Shown here piece by piece: positions 8,725 through 17,547 of a stretch of DNA of 64,000 bases. A model generated the notes under the pieces. That model had not been told where the DNA came from and ran no database searches. It worked only from the letters and a program-made list of their open reading frames with translations. The position numbers were made by a program, and so were the translations under genes. This stretch comes from Lachnospiraceae bacterium (lineage in GTDB: Bacteria > Bacillota > Clostridia > Lachnospirales > Lachnospiraceae): NCBI GenBank assembly GCA_017468395.1, contig JAFUIR010000016.1, positions 1-64,000 of the forward strand, given 5' to 3'. Position 1 is the stretch's first letter. Each line of letters begins with the position of its first letter.

Positions 8725-9435
8725 ATGAATCTGATATTATTGGGAACAGTGAATTTAATAGTTTATTTTGTTATAGCTGTAATAGTGGCCTTTTTGGGGC
8801 GTATTTTGCTTACTATCCCGGAAGAGGTGTTTCGCAAAATATTACACTTTATTTTATTGGGTTCATTTTATGTTTTGATTATTTCCTATCCCACATGGCA
8901 GATTACTGCATTGGTGGCTATTGTTTTTGAAATTATTGTTTATCCGATTCTTCTTTTTTTTGAGCGGTTTAAGAAGTATTCGGAGTTTACTACAGAGCGT
9001 AAAGCCGGTGAATTGAAGCACAGTCTTTTGCTTGTATATACTATGTTTGCCATTGTGGTGGCAGTTTGCTGGGGTGGCTTTGGTGATAAATATCTAGCTC
9101 TTGCAAGTCTTTATGCATGGGGGATGGGTGATGCAGCCGCAGCTTTGGTTGGAAAGAAATTTGGAAAACACAAAATAAATGCACCCAGGTTGGATGGTAA
9201 AAAGAGTTATGAAGGTACTATTTCTATGTTTTTCGTATCCTGTTGTTGTGTATTTTTGATTTTGATGAGACGTGGCGGACTAAGTGGGATTTCTTGTATG
9301 ATTATTGCTTTGCTTGTAGGTGCGGTAAGTGCGGTTTCGGAGTTATACTCCCGAAATGGAAATGATACTGTTATCTGTCCGCTTTTTGCTATGATGACGC
9401 TTTTGCCATTAGTTTACTTATTTGGAGGTATGTGA
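8725..9435 (+). CDS. CDP-diglyceride synthase / phytol kinase-like membrane protein
   Basis: A 236-residue integral membrane protein with about six or seven hydrophobic segments. RKILHF near the N-terminus, a GDAAAALVGKKFG stretch and the following GKKSYEGT are typical of the phosphatidate cytidylyltransferase / dolichol-phytol kinase superfamily, which transfers CTP-derived groups to lipid alcohols or acids. The usual C-terminal signature of CdsA is not seen, so a kinase-type member is more likely. GGAG nine bases upstream favours ATG 8725; ATG 8710 is in frame but has a poor ribosome site. The stop overlaps the next start (TGATG), so the two are translationally coupled. Confidence 0.8.
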   Translation: MNLILLGTVNLIVYFVIAVIVAFLGRILLTIPEEVFRKILHFILLGSFYVLIISYPTWQITALVAIVFEIIVYPILLFFERFKKYSEFTTERKAGELKHSLLLVYTMFAIVVAVCWGGFGDKYLALASLYAWGMGDAAAALVGKKFGKHKINAPRLDGKKSYEGTISMFFVSCCCVFLILMRRGGLSGISCMIIALLVGAVSAVSELYSRNGNDTVICPLFAMMTLLPLVYLFGGM

Positions 9436-10955
9436 TGAACAATAAAAAGTCGGGTACAAAAACATTACTTATGTCTGTTGTTATGAGTGCTCCGGGTCCC
9501 TTGATTATCGGACTTGGTTTATTGGTTGGAAAAAGTTCCACGCAGATTGCGGATTTTGTGCGCAGAAGTGCGGAACTTCTGGGCATTATCATGGCATATA
9601 TTGTGTATAAAATCACTGCGAAGGATGGCGCTTGTGATGCTGATAAAAAGGAACGTATGGAGCGTCTTTCCAATATTTTTGTAGGGGCTATGATGTGTCT
9701 TGGCGGCTCGCTTATGTTATGGATTGCCTTTACCGCAGACAATGCAGAAAAGGGAAATGTAATTCCGGGTCTGATAATTGCTTTGCTTGGTGTTGTGGCA
9801 AATACTATTTTCTGGATAAAGTACAGAAATCTTAACAAGGCCGAAGAAAATGCAATTATTGCAGTTCAGGCACGGCTTTATGGTGCGAAAAGTCTCGTGG
9901 ATAGTTGTGTTTCCATTGCTTTATTGTCTGTTGTGCTTTTTCCCGGGACGGAAATTTCTTTTTATTTAGATTTTATTGGTTCTGTTGTTGTAGCAGTGTA
10001 TCTCATATGGTGCGGTATAAAAACCATTGCGGAAAAAGTTAAGGGATTTTGTAAAAACCCTATTATTAAATCTATGTATACTGCAGATCCGGCTCCCATG
10101 GTTTTTGGAGATACGCTTTATCTCTATACCAGTCATGATGAGGAAGAGTTGAAGAATGATTTTTACACGATGCGTAATTGGCATTGTTTTTCTACCAAAA
10201 ACATGGTGAATTGGAAAGACCATGGGGAGATTTTTTCATTGGAGGATATCAGTTGGGCGGATGACAGGGCATGGGCGCCCCAGGCGATAGAACGTAATGG
10301 GAAATTTTACCTTTATTGTCCGGTACATAAAAAAGACGGAGGAATGGCGATTGCGGTGGGTGTATCAGACAGCCCGGCGGGACCGTTTAAGGATTTAGGG
10401 TTTCCACTTGTGGACGAAGGGGATTGGAATGATATTGATCCTACGGTTTTTATTGATGATGACGGGCAGGCATATCTTTATTTCGGAAATCCGCAGCTTC
10501 GGTATGTTCTTCTGAATGAAGATATGATTTCTTATGACAAAACGGTTGGCGTAGTGAATATTCCCATGACTGAGGAATCTTTTGCGAAAGGAAGCCATAC
10601 GACAGGCACAAGTTATGCGGAAGGACCGTGGTTCTATAAAAGAAACGGTATTTACTACATGGTTTATGCGGCATTTGGAGAGGGCAAAAAGGATGAACAT
10701 CTTGCTTATTCTACGTCTCATTCGCCGATAGGACCTTGGACATATGGTGGAGTGCTGATGACAGAAGAAGGTGGCGTTTTTACAAACCATCCGGGAGTTG
10801 TGGATTTTAAGGGGCATTCATATCTGTTTTATCACACAGGAGAACTTCCGGGAGGCAGTCTGTTTCACCGCAGTGTCTGTGTTGCGGAATTTACCTACAA
10901 TGCGGATGGGTCTATTGATACCATTGCAAAGTGTGATGGAGTAAAGGCAATTTAA
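9435..10955 (+). CDS. Fusion of cation-efflux membrane domain and GH43 glycosidase
   Basis: A 506-residue chimera. Residues about 1-205 match the six-helix membrane domain of cation diffusion facilitator-like proteins, but the usual metal-binding HxxxD pair is degenerate (SAELLG, AKSLVDSC). Residues about 206-506 are a complete GH43 five-bladed propeller with the expected triad: Asp218 in TADPAP, Asp335 in DIDPTVF and Glu396 in YAEGPW. The normal efflux C-terminal domain is absent and GH43 starts at once with NPIIKSM. No ribosome site or start codon lies at the junction (about 10045-10060). GH43 members cleave arabinose or xylose side chains; the topology places this domain in the cytoplasm. 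AGG-rich GGAGG precedes ATG 9435. It probably formed by deletion between two genes; a sequence error is possible. Confidence 0.85.
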   Translation: MNNKKSGTKTLLMSVVMSAPGPLIIGLGLLVGKSSTQIADFVRRSAELLGIIMAYIVYKITAKDGACDADKKERMERLSNIFVGAMMCLGGSLMLWIAFTADNAEKGNVIPGLIIALLGVVANTIFWIKYRNLNKAEENAIIAVQARLYGAKSLVDSCVSIALLSVVLFPGTEISFYLDFIGSVVVAVYLIWCGIKTIAEKVKGFCKNPIIKSMYTADPAPMVFGDTLYLYTSHDEEELKNDFYTMRNWHCFSTKNMVNWKDHGEIFSLEDISWADDRAWAPQAIERNGKFYLYCPVHKKDGGMAIAVGVSDSPAGPFKDLGFPLVDEGDWNDIDPTVFIDDDGQAYLYFGNPQLRYVLLNEDMISYDKTVGVVNIPMTEESFAKGSHTTGTSYAEGPWFYKRNGIYYMVYAAFGEGKKDEHLAYSTSHSPIGPWTYGGVLMTEEGGVFTNHPGVVDFKGHSYLFYHTGELPGGSLFHRSVCVAEFTYNADGSIDTIAKCDGVKAI

Positions 10956-11009
10956 ATTCCGGAGCAAGTATTATTAAGGGCGTCTGCTTCAAGGAAAAGG
11001 AGACAATAT

Positions 11010-13292
11010 ATGTATAGTATTGATATTAAAACTAAAGAGAAGATTACAGATGTTTCGGCAAGTCTTTATGGTTTGTTTTTTGAAGATATAAATCGTTCGG
11101 GTGATGGCGGATTATACGCAGAACTTATTCGTAACAGGGCTTTCGATGAAGGGATTATCCCGGAGGGATGTACATATGACGCTCAGAATAAGATGATAAC
11201 ATCGCCCACAGGTTGGGTATCTTCTTTTGATTGTTGTGAATCGGAAGGTATTGCAGCATGGGAGTGTAAAAATGGGGCAAACATGGAATTAACAGACAAA
11301 AACACCCTTCATCAAAACCGCAAACGTGCTCTTAAAGTACATTTTAATGGGGGAATGATACTGAATGATGGTTTTAGGGGAGTACCTGTCGAAGAAGGAA
11401 AAAAGTATCGTTTTTATATGTTTGCAAAATCAGAAAAAAATGTTGATGTTACGGTAATGCTTTGCTCTGCGGATGGTAAAAGTTACGGGGAGCAAGTTTT
11501 TTGTGTCAGTGGTGAATATGGAAAATATGAGTGTGAGTTGACAAGTTCGGCTACAGATTATAATGCGAGACTCGGTATTAGTTCCGGTTCGAAGGAAACG
11601 GTGATTTTGGGATTTACTTCTCTTTTTCCGAAGGATACTTATATGGAGCGGGAAAATGGTCTTCGAAAATCTCTTGTTGAGAAGTTGCTTAGATTGAATC
11701 CCTCGTTCCTGCGTTTTCCGGGTGGATGTATTGTAGAAGGATTTTCAAAAGAAACAGCCTACAGGTTTGAAGATAGCATAGGACCGGTTTGGGAGAGAAA
11801 GCCTCATTGGTTACTGTGGGCTTATATGACAACAAACGGACTTGGTTACCATGAATATCTGCAATTTTGTGAGGATGCAGGTATCGATGCAATGTATGTC
11901 TTTAATTGTGGCATGACTTGTCAGGGGAGAAATCCAGATTTCTTTGATGAGAAACTGGTGGAAGAATTTTATGAAGATGCAGTTCATGCAATTTTGTATG
12001 CAACGGCATCCACAGAAAATGAATGGGGCAAAAGAAGAGCAGAGAATGGTCATCCGGAACCGTTTAAAGTATTGAAATATTTAGAAATAGGAAATGAAAA
12101 CTGGGGAGAGGAATACAATAAGCGTTATCAATATTTTTATGAAAGATTAAAAAAGGAGTTTCCGCAGTTTATTTACATTTCTACGGACCACACGGAGAAG
12201 ACCGGATTGACAACAGAGTGTGTAGATGAGCATTTTTACGCTGATCCGGTGTTTTTTGCAACCAATACAAAGATGTATGACAATTTAGACAGAAGAGGGT
12301 GCGATATTTACTGTGGAGAATATGCAGCTACTATAGGATGTAAAGAGGGTATTCTTTATGGTGCTTTAGGAGAGGCGGCATTTTTGACAGGTATTGAACG
12401 TAATCAGGATAAAGTTAAAATGACAAGTTATGCCCCTCTTTTCCAGAATGTTGCATATATGGCATGGGAACCGGATATGATTGTCTTTAATAATCACGAG
12501 GACTATGCAATTCCAAGTTATTATATGTTGGAAATGTTTGGTAATAATCGGGGAGATTATGTTTGCGGATATAATGTAGAAACCGGTTACGATAAACGTT
12601 GTGAAACGGGAGCATTTAGGATCAGTAACATGGATAAAACAATGTTTTCCAACATAAAAATCAATGGAAAAATTTGTGATACGCTGGAGTTTCTTATAGG
12701 GAAAACTGACGAAAACAGCCAGAGGTTTTCCGCAGATTTGGAATGTGAAAATGGGGAAATCCACATATGTTTTTGGGATACAGGGTTTAATGGCGAAGAC
12801 CAGAATCACTATGACTGGATTGTGAAAAATCAAAAAAGTAAAGTGGTTCATTATAATGGCTGGTCAAATGAATTGATTTGTGAGTGTATTGATTGTGATG
12901 TGATTTGCGGTAAAAATTCCGTTGAAATAGAAACATTCGAAACAGGATTTGAAATTGTCCTAAATGGTAAAGTTTTGCACAAAGAGACACTTGCTTTGGT
13001 GCCGCATATTACAGCAGTGTGTACGGTGGATAAAAAAGAGGAGACAGTCATAACTAAACTTGTTAATTTTTCCGAAAACGAAATTGACGTTAGTGTTTGT
13101 TGTGATGTCAATATGCAGGATAGTGTGGAACTGACAACGCTTACCGGAAATAGTTATTATTCTAAAAATAGTTTTGAAAATAAGTATAGTGTGTATCCTT
13201 ATACGGAAAAAATTGCCGCATCAAAGAACTATACTATTCACGTAAAGCCAAGGTCAGTAAATGTAGTAAAGCACAAATTCATGCAGAAATAA
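11010..13292 (+). CDS. GH51 alpha-L-arabinofuranosidase
   Basis: A 760-residue enzyme releasing terminal arabinofuranose from arabinoxylan or arabinan fragments. DGGLYAELIRNRAF opens the family fold, a carbohydrate-binding-like insert spans about 65-210, and the barrel follows. The acid/base Glu is near 363 in EIGNENWG and the nucleophile Glu near 437 in CGEYAA. A C-terminal beta domain ends the chain. No signal peptide is visible, so it acts inside the cell on imported oligosaccharides. AAGGAG precedes ATG, 54 bp after the GH43 fusion, consistent with one operon and with GH43/GH51 cooperation. Confidence 0.93.
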   Translation: MYSIDIKTKEKITDVSASLYGLFFEDINRSGDGGLYAELIRNRAFDEGIIPEGCTYDAQNKMITSPTGWVSSFDCCESEGIAAWECKNGANMELTDKNTLHQNRKRALKVHFNGGMILNDGFRGVPVEEGKKYRFYMFAKSEKNVDVTVMLCSADGKSYGEQVFCVSGEYGKYECELTSSATDYNARLGISSGSKETVILGFTSLFPKDTYMERENGLRKSLVEKLLRLNPSFLRFPGGCIVEGFSKETAYRFEDSIGPVWERKPHWLLWAYMTTNGLGYHEYLQFCEDAGIDAMYVFNCGMTCQGRNPDFFDEKLVEEFYEDAVHAILYATASTENEWGKRRAENGHPEPFKVLKYLEIGNENWGEEYNKRYQYFYERLKKEFPQFIYISTDHTEKTGLTTECVDEHFYADPVFFATNTKMYDNLDRRGCDIYCGEYAATIGCKEGILYGALGEAAFLTGIERNQDKVKMTSYAPLFQNVAYMAWEPDMIVFNNHEDYAIPSYYMLEMFGNNRGDYVCGYNVETGYDKRCETGAFRISNMDKTMFSNIKINGKICDTLEFLIGKTDENSQRFSADLECENGEIHICFWDTGFNGEDQNHYDWIVKNQKSKVVHYNGWSNELICECIDCDVICGKNSVEIETFETGFEIVLNGKVLHKETLALVPHITAVCTVDKKEETVITKLVNFSENEIDVSVCCDVNMQDSVELTTLTGNSYYSKNSFENKYSVYPYTEKIAASKNYTIHVKPRSVNVVKHKFMQK

Positions 13293-13307
13293 TGAAAGAG
13301 GTACATA

Positions 13308-14246
13308 ATGCAGAAAATGAGAAATAAAGAAACTAATTTTATTAAAAAACCGCTAGGCATCGCTTTATTGGCCTGCCTATGTTGTTTTTTGTGGGGCAGT
13401 GCGACCCCGGCTATAAAAATCGGTTATGAGTGGTTTGGTATTGCCGCAGGTGATGTGGCATCCCGCATACTTTTTGCAGGAGTGCGCTTTATTATAGCAG
13501 GTATACTTACCGCCATTTTCGGAAGTATCATAGCGAAAAAGCCTTTGTTTCCGCAAAAAAGTTCCTGGGGGATGGTCTGTAAATTGGGCTTGGTTCAGAC
13601 CGTATTCCAGTACATATTTTTCTACATGGGACTTGCTTATACTACCGGGGTAAAATCTGCTATTATAAACGGTTCACAGACTTTTATTGCCATTTTGCTG
13701 GCTTGTCTTGTTTTCCGTTATGAAAAACTGACCGTGAAGAAGTTTTTTGGCTGCCTTATTGGCTTTGCAGGTGTTATAGTCATTAATTTTGATCCTTCCG
13801 GTCTTACAGGAGGGTTCACATTTCAGGGAGAGGGGGCTATTTTGATAGCAGCTATTGCCTATGCGCTGTCTTCCGCATTGGTTAAAAAATATTCCCAGCA
13901 AGAAAGCCCTGTGGTTTTAAGTGGTTATCAGTTTGTTTTTGGCGGAATTATTATGACTGTTGTTGGTCTTTTTATGGGTGGACATCTGACCGGCTGGTGT
14001 CTGCAATCCATTTTGCTTTTGATTTATCTGGCGCTGATTTCCTCGGTGGCTTACTCCGTTTGGGGAATTTTACTAAAGCACAACCCGGTGGGAAAGGTAG
14101 CCATATACTCCTTTACTAACCCTATTTTCAGTGTGCTGTTGTCGTTCGCATTTTTGGGAGAAAGTTCTTCTTTCGGCTGGGAATTGGTGCTGGCACTGAT
14201 GCTTGTAAGCGGCGGTATTTATCTGGTAAACAGGGTGAATGAATAA
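13308..14246 (+). CDS. EamA/DMT-family transporter
   Basis: A 312-residue membrane protein with about ten hydrophobic segments and a two-fold repeated EamA architecture (LACLCCFLWGSATPAIKIG at the first repeat). Family members export metabolites such as amino acids or sugars; the substrate is not predictable here. It lies 16 bp after the arabinofuranosidase with AAAGAGG upstream, so it is probably the last gene of that operon. Confidence 0.88.
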   Translation: MQKMRNKETNFIKKPLGIALLACLCCFLWGSATPAIKIGYEWFGIAAGDVASRILFAGVRFIIAGILTAIFGSIIAKKPLFPQKSSWGMVCKLGLVQTVFQYIFFYMGLAYTTGVKSAIINGSQTFIAILLACLVFRYEKLTVKKFFGCLIGFAGVIVINFDPSGLTGGFTFQGEGAILIAAIAYALSSALVKKYSQQESPVVLSGYQFVFGGIIMTVVGLFMGGHLTGWCLQSILLLIYLALISSVAYSVWGILLKHNPVGKVAIYSFTNPIFSVLLSFAFLGESSSFGWELVLALMLVSGGIYLVNRVNE

Positions 14247-14327
14247 GTTGGTCCTCGCATTTTAGCGGAAGACGTATTATTGGAGGAAGGTTCTTCTTGA
14301 AAAACATGAATACTGATGCTATTATCA

Positions 14328-14357
14328 GAGTGTGCTTTCTTGGCGCACTCTTTTTTT
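14328..14357 (+). terminator. Terminator of the GH43-GH51-EamA operon
   Basis: GAGTGTGC (14328-14335) pairs with GCGCACTC (14343-14350), followed by seven T. Confidence 0.85.
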
Positions 14358-14420
14358 CATGAGCAGTCGCTCAATAATTTCAACATGAATTATTGCAATT
14401 TTATATCAGGAGGTAGATGA

Positions 14421-14945
14421 ATGGACAAAAGAATGGAAATTATGCAAGATGAGGAAGGAAACAATATTGTTATAATACATGATATCCAATTCAAAGGAAG
14501 ACAGCATATTGAATGGGATGAGGTTGAAACATATCTCAAAGAATATGTTGGGTGCTGCTACGAAATACTGGAAACGTCGGATGTAGTATATATAGGGCCT
14601 GATTTTCCTAAAGAAATAAAGGGATCTTGTGATACGAAAGCATTGAAAGGAACTAATGCAAAAGCAAAGGCAAATGCAACACAAGGATTGCCGCTCTTAC
14701 TTGAAAATGCAACAAATCAAAGATGGAATCAAAATCACAAAGAAAAGCATGGTACGGATGCAAAATTTGGATGGTATAGGTATACATCCCGCTTTGCATT
14801 GCCAGTATATGACAATATGGGAAAAGTGAGTCGATATAATACTTTTCGCATAGAAATGTTAATTAGGCATGCTTCAGATGAGAAAATGTATTTATATGAC
14901 ATGGTAAATATAAAAAAAGAAAAGGAAACGAAGTACCCCACCTAG
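14421..14945 (+). CDS. Small protein resembling a domain of phage/ICE polyvalent proteins
   Basis: A 174-residue soluble protein. The block AKANATQGLP...KFGWYRYTSRFALPVYD...RIEMLIRH...LYLYDMVNIKKE recalls, from memory, nuclease-like (barnase/EndoU/RelE-type) or MuF-C-type domains found at the C-terminus of very large phage and conjugative-element proteins. Here it stands alone with its own AGGAGG site and its own hairpin. Toxin-like RNase activity would be inference; catalytic residues were not identified. It may be an imported relic. Confidence 0.6.
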   Translation: MDKRMEIMQDEEGNNIVIIHDIQFKGRQHIEWDEVETYLKEYVGCCYEILETSDVVYIGPDFPKEIKGSCDTKALKGTNAKAKANATQGLPLLLENATNQRWNQNHKEKHGTDAKFGWYRYTSRFALPVYDNMGKVSRYNTFRIEMLIRHASDEKMYLYDMVNIKKEKETKYPT

Positions 14946-14980
14946 GCATAGCCGTATGGTAACAAACTCGTTTCCTTTTC
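14919..14980 (+). terminator. Long-looped perfect hairpin at the gene end
   Basis: GAAAAGGAAACGA (14919-14931) pairs perfectly, 13 bp, with TCGTTTCCTTTTC (14968-14980) across a 36-base loop. The left arm lies inside the last codons of the preceding gene. The right arm is pyrimidine-rich and may serve as a terminator tail. Confidence 0.5.
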
Positions 14981-15119
14981 ATGGATTCAATATAGCATTG
15001 GAAACTAATAAAGTCAATAGGGAATACTATACTATTTCTTCTTGAAAATAAAGTACTGATATGTCAGAATGAAAACGAGAGATGGAATAAATTTACACAC
15101 CCCCTCAAGAGGAAATAAA

Positions 15120-15809
15120 ATGCGTATTTTTGTATGTGATGATGAACCACAGATATTAAGACAGATAGGGCAGCAGGTGCGTGTCTGTATGCCGGAAAGT
15201 GCGGTTGCAGAATTAAGCACTTCGGCGGAACTTTTACAACTTTTACAGAGGCAGGATTGCGATATTTTGCTGCTGGATATTGATATGCCGGACATGAATG
15301 GGCTGGAAGTGGCAAGGCGGCTTAAGGATATGAAAAATAGACCGCTTCTTATTTTCGTGACAAGCCATGATGAACTTGTGTATGATAGTTTGCAGTTTCA
15401 TCCCTTTGGGTTTGTGAGGAAAAACTTTTTAAATGAGGAACTACCCAAGGTTTTGGCAGACTGCGAAAAGGAACTGGAAAGTAAAATGATACATTATCAT
15501 TTCCGGACTGCGGAAGGAGATATAAGTCTTCCTGTGGAGGAAATACAGTATTTCGAGGCAGAGGGCAACTATTTGCAGATATACTCAAAAGAGAAAAACT
15601 ATCGTTTCCGGGAAACCCTTTCCACCGTGCAAGAGGCTTTGGAGCACTGTGGTTTTGTGCGGGTACACAGGGGATTTTTGGTCAATCAGGCGGTGGTGGA
15701 ACTGCTTGCAGCGGATGAACTAAAGCTAGTAAGCGGTGTCACAATTCCCATAGGACGGAATTATGGGGATGCAGCCAAAAAACAAATTATGAGGTATATG
15801 TTGCGATGA
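15120..15809 (+). CDS. LytTR-family response regulator
   Basis: A 229-residue AgrA/LytR-type transcription factor. The receiver domain (1-120) has the CDDE pocket and the LLLDIDMPDMNG acceptor Asp. The LytTR DNA-binding domain (about 130-229) includes EIQYFEAEGNY and FVRVHRGFLVN. The Met at 15120 is chosen because AGAGGA lies seven bases upstream; an upstream in-frame ATG (15069) lacks such a site. Its last codon overlaps the kinase start by ATGA, so the two form a two-component system. Confidence 0.92.
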   Translation: MRIFVCDDEPQILRQIGQQVRVCMPESAVAELSTSAELLQLLQRQDCDILLLDIDMPDMNGLEVARRLKDMKNRPLLIFVTSHDELVYDSLQFHPFGFVRKNFLNEELPKVLADCEKELESKMIHYHFRTAEGDISLPVEEIQYFEAEGNYLQIYSKEKNYRFRETLSTVQEALEHCGFVRVHRGFLVNQAVVELLAADELKLVSGVTIPIGRNYGDAAKKQIMRYMLR

Positions 15810-16528
15810 AATGGGGCAAAGATTACAAAAAGGAATATGCGCTTTTGGATGAAAAATACAATCATCTGCTTGGGGAAAAGGCGGAAATTGCCTATGAACT
15901 AAAAGAGTTGCAAGCTTCCATGGGGGTAATCAGGGAGCAGGACGCACAAGTTCGGGAGTTACATGAGAATGTGCGACGCCTAAAGCATGACATGAAAAAC
16001 CACATGATGGTGATTGCCTCTTATTTAAACGGCGGCGAATATGAAAAGGCAAAGGAATATACTTCGGTCATATTGGACAAGTTGAACGGAGTGCACAGTT
16101 ATATTGAAACCGGTAATTCTCTGCTGAATCATATTTTAAATGAAAAGTTGAATCTGGCCAGAGAGCAGGGAATTGATGTGAAAGCAGAAATAGAGAATGT
16201 ATCTTTTTCCAAAATGGAGAGTTTGGATTTTTCCGCACTGCTGTCAAATATTCTGGATAATGCCATTGAGGCCTGCAAAAAAGAGGAGAAGCCTGCATTG
16301 CAGGTGCAGATAGTCTCCAAGAGAGGCTATGATACAATTTGGGTGAAAAACAGCATCAGCGGGTCTGTCATGGAAAGAAATCCTTCCCTCCAAACCACCA
16401 AGGAAGAAAGGGGAACGCATGGACTGGGGATTGCCCAGATTAAGGCGATTACAGAAAAGTATGGTGGTCTTTATGATTTCTATGAGGAAGAAAATTGGTT
16501 CTGCGTCAGTGCGTTTATCCCAGTATAA
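15806..16528 (+). CDS. Soluble GHKL (AgrC-like) sensor histidine kinase
   Basis: A 240-residue kinase. It starts with a coiled coil (about 10-60), then an H-box RRLKHDMKNH of the AgrC class, and a GHKL ATPase domain with the N box LSNILDNAIEAC and a GTHGLGIAQI glycine box. The polytopic membrane sensor typical of AgrC is missing and the translation begins directly with charged sequence, so it should be cytosolic or borrow a sensor. The start overlaps the regulator stop. Confidence 0.88.
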   Translation: MKWGKDYKKEYALLDEKYNHLLGEKAEIAYELKELQASMGVIREQDAQVRELHENVRRLKHDMKNHMMVIASYLNGGEYEKAKEYTSVILDKLNGVHSYIETGNSLLNHILNEKLNLAREQGIDVKAEIENVSFSKMESLDFSALLSNILDNAIEACKKEEKPALQVQIVSKRGYDTIWVKNSISGSVMERNPSLQTTKEERGTHGLGIAQIKAITEKYGGLYDFYEEENWFCVSAFIPV

Positions 16529-16543
16529 AGGTTGTTTATCCCA

Positions 16544-16579
16544 ATCCCTTGCAAGGAAGGCTTGCAGGGGATATTTTTA
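16544..16579 (+). terminator. Terminator after the two-component pair
   Basis: ATCCCTTGCAAG pairs with CTTGCAGGGGAT (one G-U pair), followed by ATTTTTA. A second small hairpin (GACAAG/CTTGTC, near 16601-16617) lies just before the ribosome site of the ABC genes. Confidence 0.75.
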
Positions 16580-16641
16580 GTTCATAGGAAATAGTGACGA
16601 GACAAGTGTATCTTGTCGTTGTTATTATCCGGGAGAAAAAG

Positions 16642-17547
16642 ATGGTTACATTAGAAAATGTTAGTAAATTTATAATTTCAGATTTGTCATTACACATTCC
16701 CAAGGGAGAATGTGTGGGCATTATCGGTGCTTCGGGAGCAGGAAAGACTACACTGCTTAAGATAATATGTGGTTTGTTAAAACCAAAAAGCGGTTATGTC
16801 AGGGTTTTAGGAAAAGACCCGGTGACAGAAAAAGGGCGTTACAAAAGGGATTTAAGTGTCTTTTTGGTGGGAAAATCGGCTTTGGATGGTTATGACACGG
16901 TAAAGCAGTCTTTTGAACTGATGCAAAGTATTTACGGTCTGCCGAAGGACAGTTTTTGGCGTGAATATGAGGAACTGGCAGGGCGGTTAGACTTCCAAAA
17001 ATATGAGAACAAATCCTTAAAGAGTCTGTCCTTGGGACAACGTATGAGAGTGGAATTGGCGGCTGTTTTAATCGGAAACCCAAAGCTGATTTTGTTGGAT
17101 GAGCCCAATGTGGGGCTGGACGAAAACGGAAAAGCAATTTTGTGGGAGATGTTAGAAGAAAAATGCAGGCAGGGGGCAACAGTTTTGGTGGCATCCCACA
17201 ATTTAACAGAGATAGCAAATGTCTGCACCAGACTGGTTCTTTTGGAAAAGGGGCATCTGCTATACTACGGCACAGAGCGGAATCTGCGCAGTAAGTATGC
17301 CTCTATTGATGTCATGGAACTGAAATTGTTAGGTGCCTTACCGGATTTGGAAGACTTGCCCTTGAAAGAATACAGTATTTTGGGGGATGTCTTGCGGATT
17401 TCTTACGACTCGAACTATTTGTCGTCGGCGGAGATTTTGAGACTGATTCTTGCACAGACGCAGGTGGCGGAAGTGAATATAAACAAGCCTGATTTGTCAG
17501 ATATTATTTTACAGATAAAGGGAGGAAAAAGCAGTGAGTTTGATTGA
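16642..17547 (+). CDS. ABC transporter ATP-binding protein
   Basis: A 301-residue nucleotide-binding subunit. Walker A is GASGAGKTT, the signature is LSLGQRMR and Walker B is LILLDEP, followed by a C-terminal extension of about 90 residues. Start at 16642 is set by GGGAG six bases upstream. Its end overlaps the next gene. Two ATPases of the same subfamily in one operon suggest a heterodimeric motor for the two permeases downstream. Confidence 0.9.
   Translation: MVTLENVSKFIISDLSLHIPKGECVGIIGASGAGKTTLLKIICGLLKPKSGYVRVLGKDPVTEKGRYKRDLSVFLVGKSALDGYDTVKQSFELMQSIYGLPKDSFWREYEELAGRLDFQKYENKSLKSLSLGQRMRVELAAVLIGNPKLILLDEPNVGLDENGKAILWEMLEEKCRQGATVLVASHNLTEIANVCTRLVLLEKGHLLYYGTERNLRSKYASIDVMELKLLGALPDLEDLPLKEYSILGDVLRISYDSNYLSSAEILRLILAQTQVAEVNINKPDLSDIILQIKGGKSSEFD

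Noticed and set aside
14297-14365. A 22-codon TTG frame with GGAGG upstream that runs through the operon terminator
   Set aside because: It overlaps a clear terminator stem and T run; the peptide is probably accidental.
15032-15315. Two reverse-strand frames over the response-regulator start
   Set aside because: Antisense shadows of the regulator gene.
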